A DNA stretch of 64,000 bases, taken from contig CAADGE010000048.1 of the NCBI GenBank assembly GCA_900696465.1, positions 372,001-436,000 of the forward strand. The letters are read 5' to 3'. Source of the DNA: an uncultured Planctomycetota bacterium. GTDB lineage: Bacteria; Planctomycetota; Phycisphaerae; UBA1845; UTPLA1. Shown here one piece after another: positions 63,139-64,000 of this stretch. Made by a program: the position numbers and the translations under genes. The number at the start of each line of letters is the position of its first letter. Position 1 is the first letter of the stretch. The notes beneath the pieces are model-generated. The model was not told the origin of the DNA. It made no database searches and saw only the letters and a list, made by a program, of their open reading frames with translations.

Positions 63139-64000
63139 CTACGGCTCCTCATCCATTCCGAAAACACGGCGACGTAATCGACCGTCGATGACGCCCACGA
63201 GCGTATTCATCGCGAGAATCGACCAGTAGCATTCGCACTCCACGACACCGTAAAGCCGCATGAAGATAGTCAGCACACCGACACCGGCCGCAAAGAGGGC
63301 CTGTCCGCGGGCCCGCATTGGCGTCGTGGTCATGTCTCCGGCGATGAGGAAGGCGCCGAGCATGAGCTCGCCGGAAGTCAGGTGATAGAGCACATAGGCC
63401 ACACCGACGGCGCGGCCCTGCTCGACGGCGAAGACGGGGAACCAGTCGTACCCACCTTCGTTGCCACCGGATTCGACGGGTAGCAATGCCGCGGCCACCG
63501 CAGCCGCGGCAATCATGACGACGGGCATCTGCCAGCGAAGAAATCCACGATAAATGAGGTACAGCCCCGCAATGATCAGTGCCAGGGTACAGGTCTCACC
63601 GATTCCACCGGGCACGAGGCCAAAGATCGAATCCTGCCAGGGAGGCAGCTTTTCGCGAAGCAGCGGTTCGTAGGCGAGACCGCCGTCGGGACGGAATCTG
63701 CCCTGAGCGAAGGCGCGCAGGGTCTGGACTGGCCGTTCCATTGCCAGCGCCTGAACATTCGCATCGTGTGGCTGAGCGAACCATCCTCCATAGCCGGCCA
63801 TCTCGACACGTTGCGGCTGATCCAGTCGTCCTACCAGCAGATGACCCGGTGCGAGGATCGGCCATGTCGGATGTAGACTGAGTGAAAGGGTCGGCAGGAA
63901 GAGCAACTGCAGCACGACGCGCCCGACGAGTGCGGGCTGCCAGCAGAAATGTCCAAGCCCTCCGAAGACGATCTTGCCGAAGACAACGGCGATAAGCGAG
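63139..64000 (-). CDS. rnfD: RnfD-like electron transport subunit, 5' end beyond the window
   Basis: The reading frame stays open to the window edge, so the N-terminal part is missing here. KIVFGGLGHFCWQPALVGRV at the edge, GLVPGGIGETCTLALIIAGLYLI and the tail GDMTTTPMRARGQ...LVGVIDGRLRRRVFG match RnfD/NqrB membrane proteins of ion-pumping ferredoxin:NAD oxidoreductases. The covalent FMN site of RnfD, a Thr in an S-x-A-T motif, is not visible: the equivalent stretch (about 63720-63775) reads ALAMERPVQTLRAF. So this copy may be non-flavinylated or a divergent family member. Other rnf genes would lie beyond the window. Confidence 0.75.
   Translation of the reverse strand, partial: SLIAVVFGKIVFGGLGHFCWQPALVGRVVLQLLFLPTLSLSLHPTWPILAPGHLLVGRLDQPQRVEMAGYGGWFAQPHDANVQALAMERPVQTLRAFAQGRFRPDGGLAYEPLLREKLPPWQDSIFGLVPGGIGETCTLALIIAGLYLIYRGFLRWQMPVVMIAAAAVAAALLPVESGGNEGGYDWFPVFAVEQGRAVGVAYVLYHLTSGELMLGAFLIAGDMTTTPMRARGQALFAAGVGVLTIFMRLYGVVECECYWSILAMNTLVGVIDGRLRRRVFGMDEEP

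Overview
The window reads as one contiguous, GC-rich, gene-dense stretch of a free-living bacterial chromosome, most probably from the Planctomycetes (possibly a Phycisphaerae-like lineage). The grounds are large secreted proteins carrying runs of D-C-N-x-N-G-x-P-D-x-C-E calcium-binding repeats or dockerin-like tails, MFS/spermidine-synthase fusions, and short dispersed heptamer and palindromic repeats in linkers and intergenic DNA. This is inferred from protein style; no rRNA marker lies in the window. No phage, insertion sequence, CRISPR array or tRNA gene was seen.

Layout. 0.1-8.7 kb: response-regulator-like protein, aldehyde dehydrogenase, FIST sensor protein, a collagen-like/YadA-head lipoprotein, pterin carbinolamine dehydratase and a BNR-repeat secreted protein. 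8.9-14.2 kb: aconitase, divergent from elbB-rhodanese, then a radical SAM/SPASM protein. 14.6-17.8 kb: leftward operon NUDIX-rhomboid-nadC-birA. 18.0-22.8 kb: rpmE-prfA-fbp-prmC-heptosyltransferase, a translation cluster with a gluconeogenic gene inside it. 23.2-29.4 kb: selB-selA (selenocysteine machinery), then phosphoglycerate mutase and pyruvate kinase. 29.6-33.5 kb: surface-polysaccharide set (GT4, ABC-2 permease, TMTC-like TPR protein). 33.6-39.4 kb: YchF-type ATPase, KtrB/KtrA potassium uptake, pyrophosphatase, TPR protein, ndk. 39.5-45.2 kb: MFS/spermidine-synthase fusion and a 12-repeat kelch secreted protein. 45.5-51.0 kb: thrC, a second fold-type-II PLP enzyme, a small CxxC protein and a secreted protein with a tandem duplication. 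51.0-60.2 kb: GbsR-type regulator, cstA, mutL, phoD-like phosphatase, an isolated nuoD, a lipoprotein and a GT2. 60.3-64.0 kb: a long protein-free but strongly structured segment, then rnpA, bactofilin and a partial rnfD.

The strongest candidate for something undescribed is the 60.28-61.51 kb segment. On the minus strand it has a good promoter (TTGACG-N16-TATGTT), about 1.2 kb full of small hairpins with purine-rich loops and no credible protein, and an intrinsic terminator (G-C stem followed by seven T). I read it as a large non-coding RNA divergent from rnpA. A second notable feature is a short palindromic element (SEPEAQA when translated) inserted in frame in a PLP enzyme, with a half-copy in a TPR-protein linker. 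A third is a family of 7-bp repeats at four loci, including the MutL linker. All functional names come from reading motifs by eye; no database search was run.
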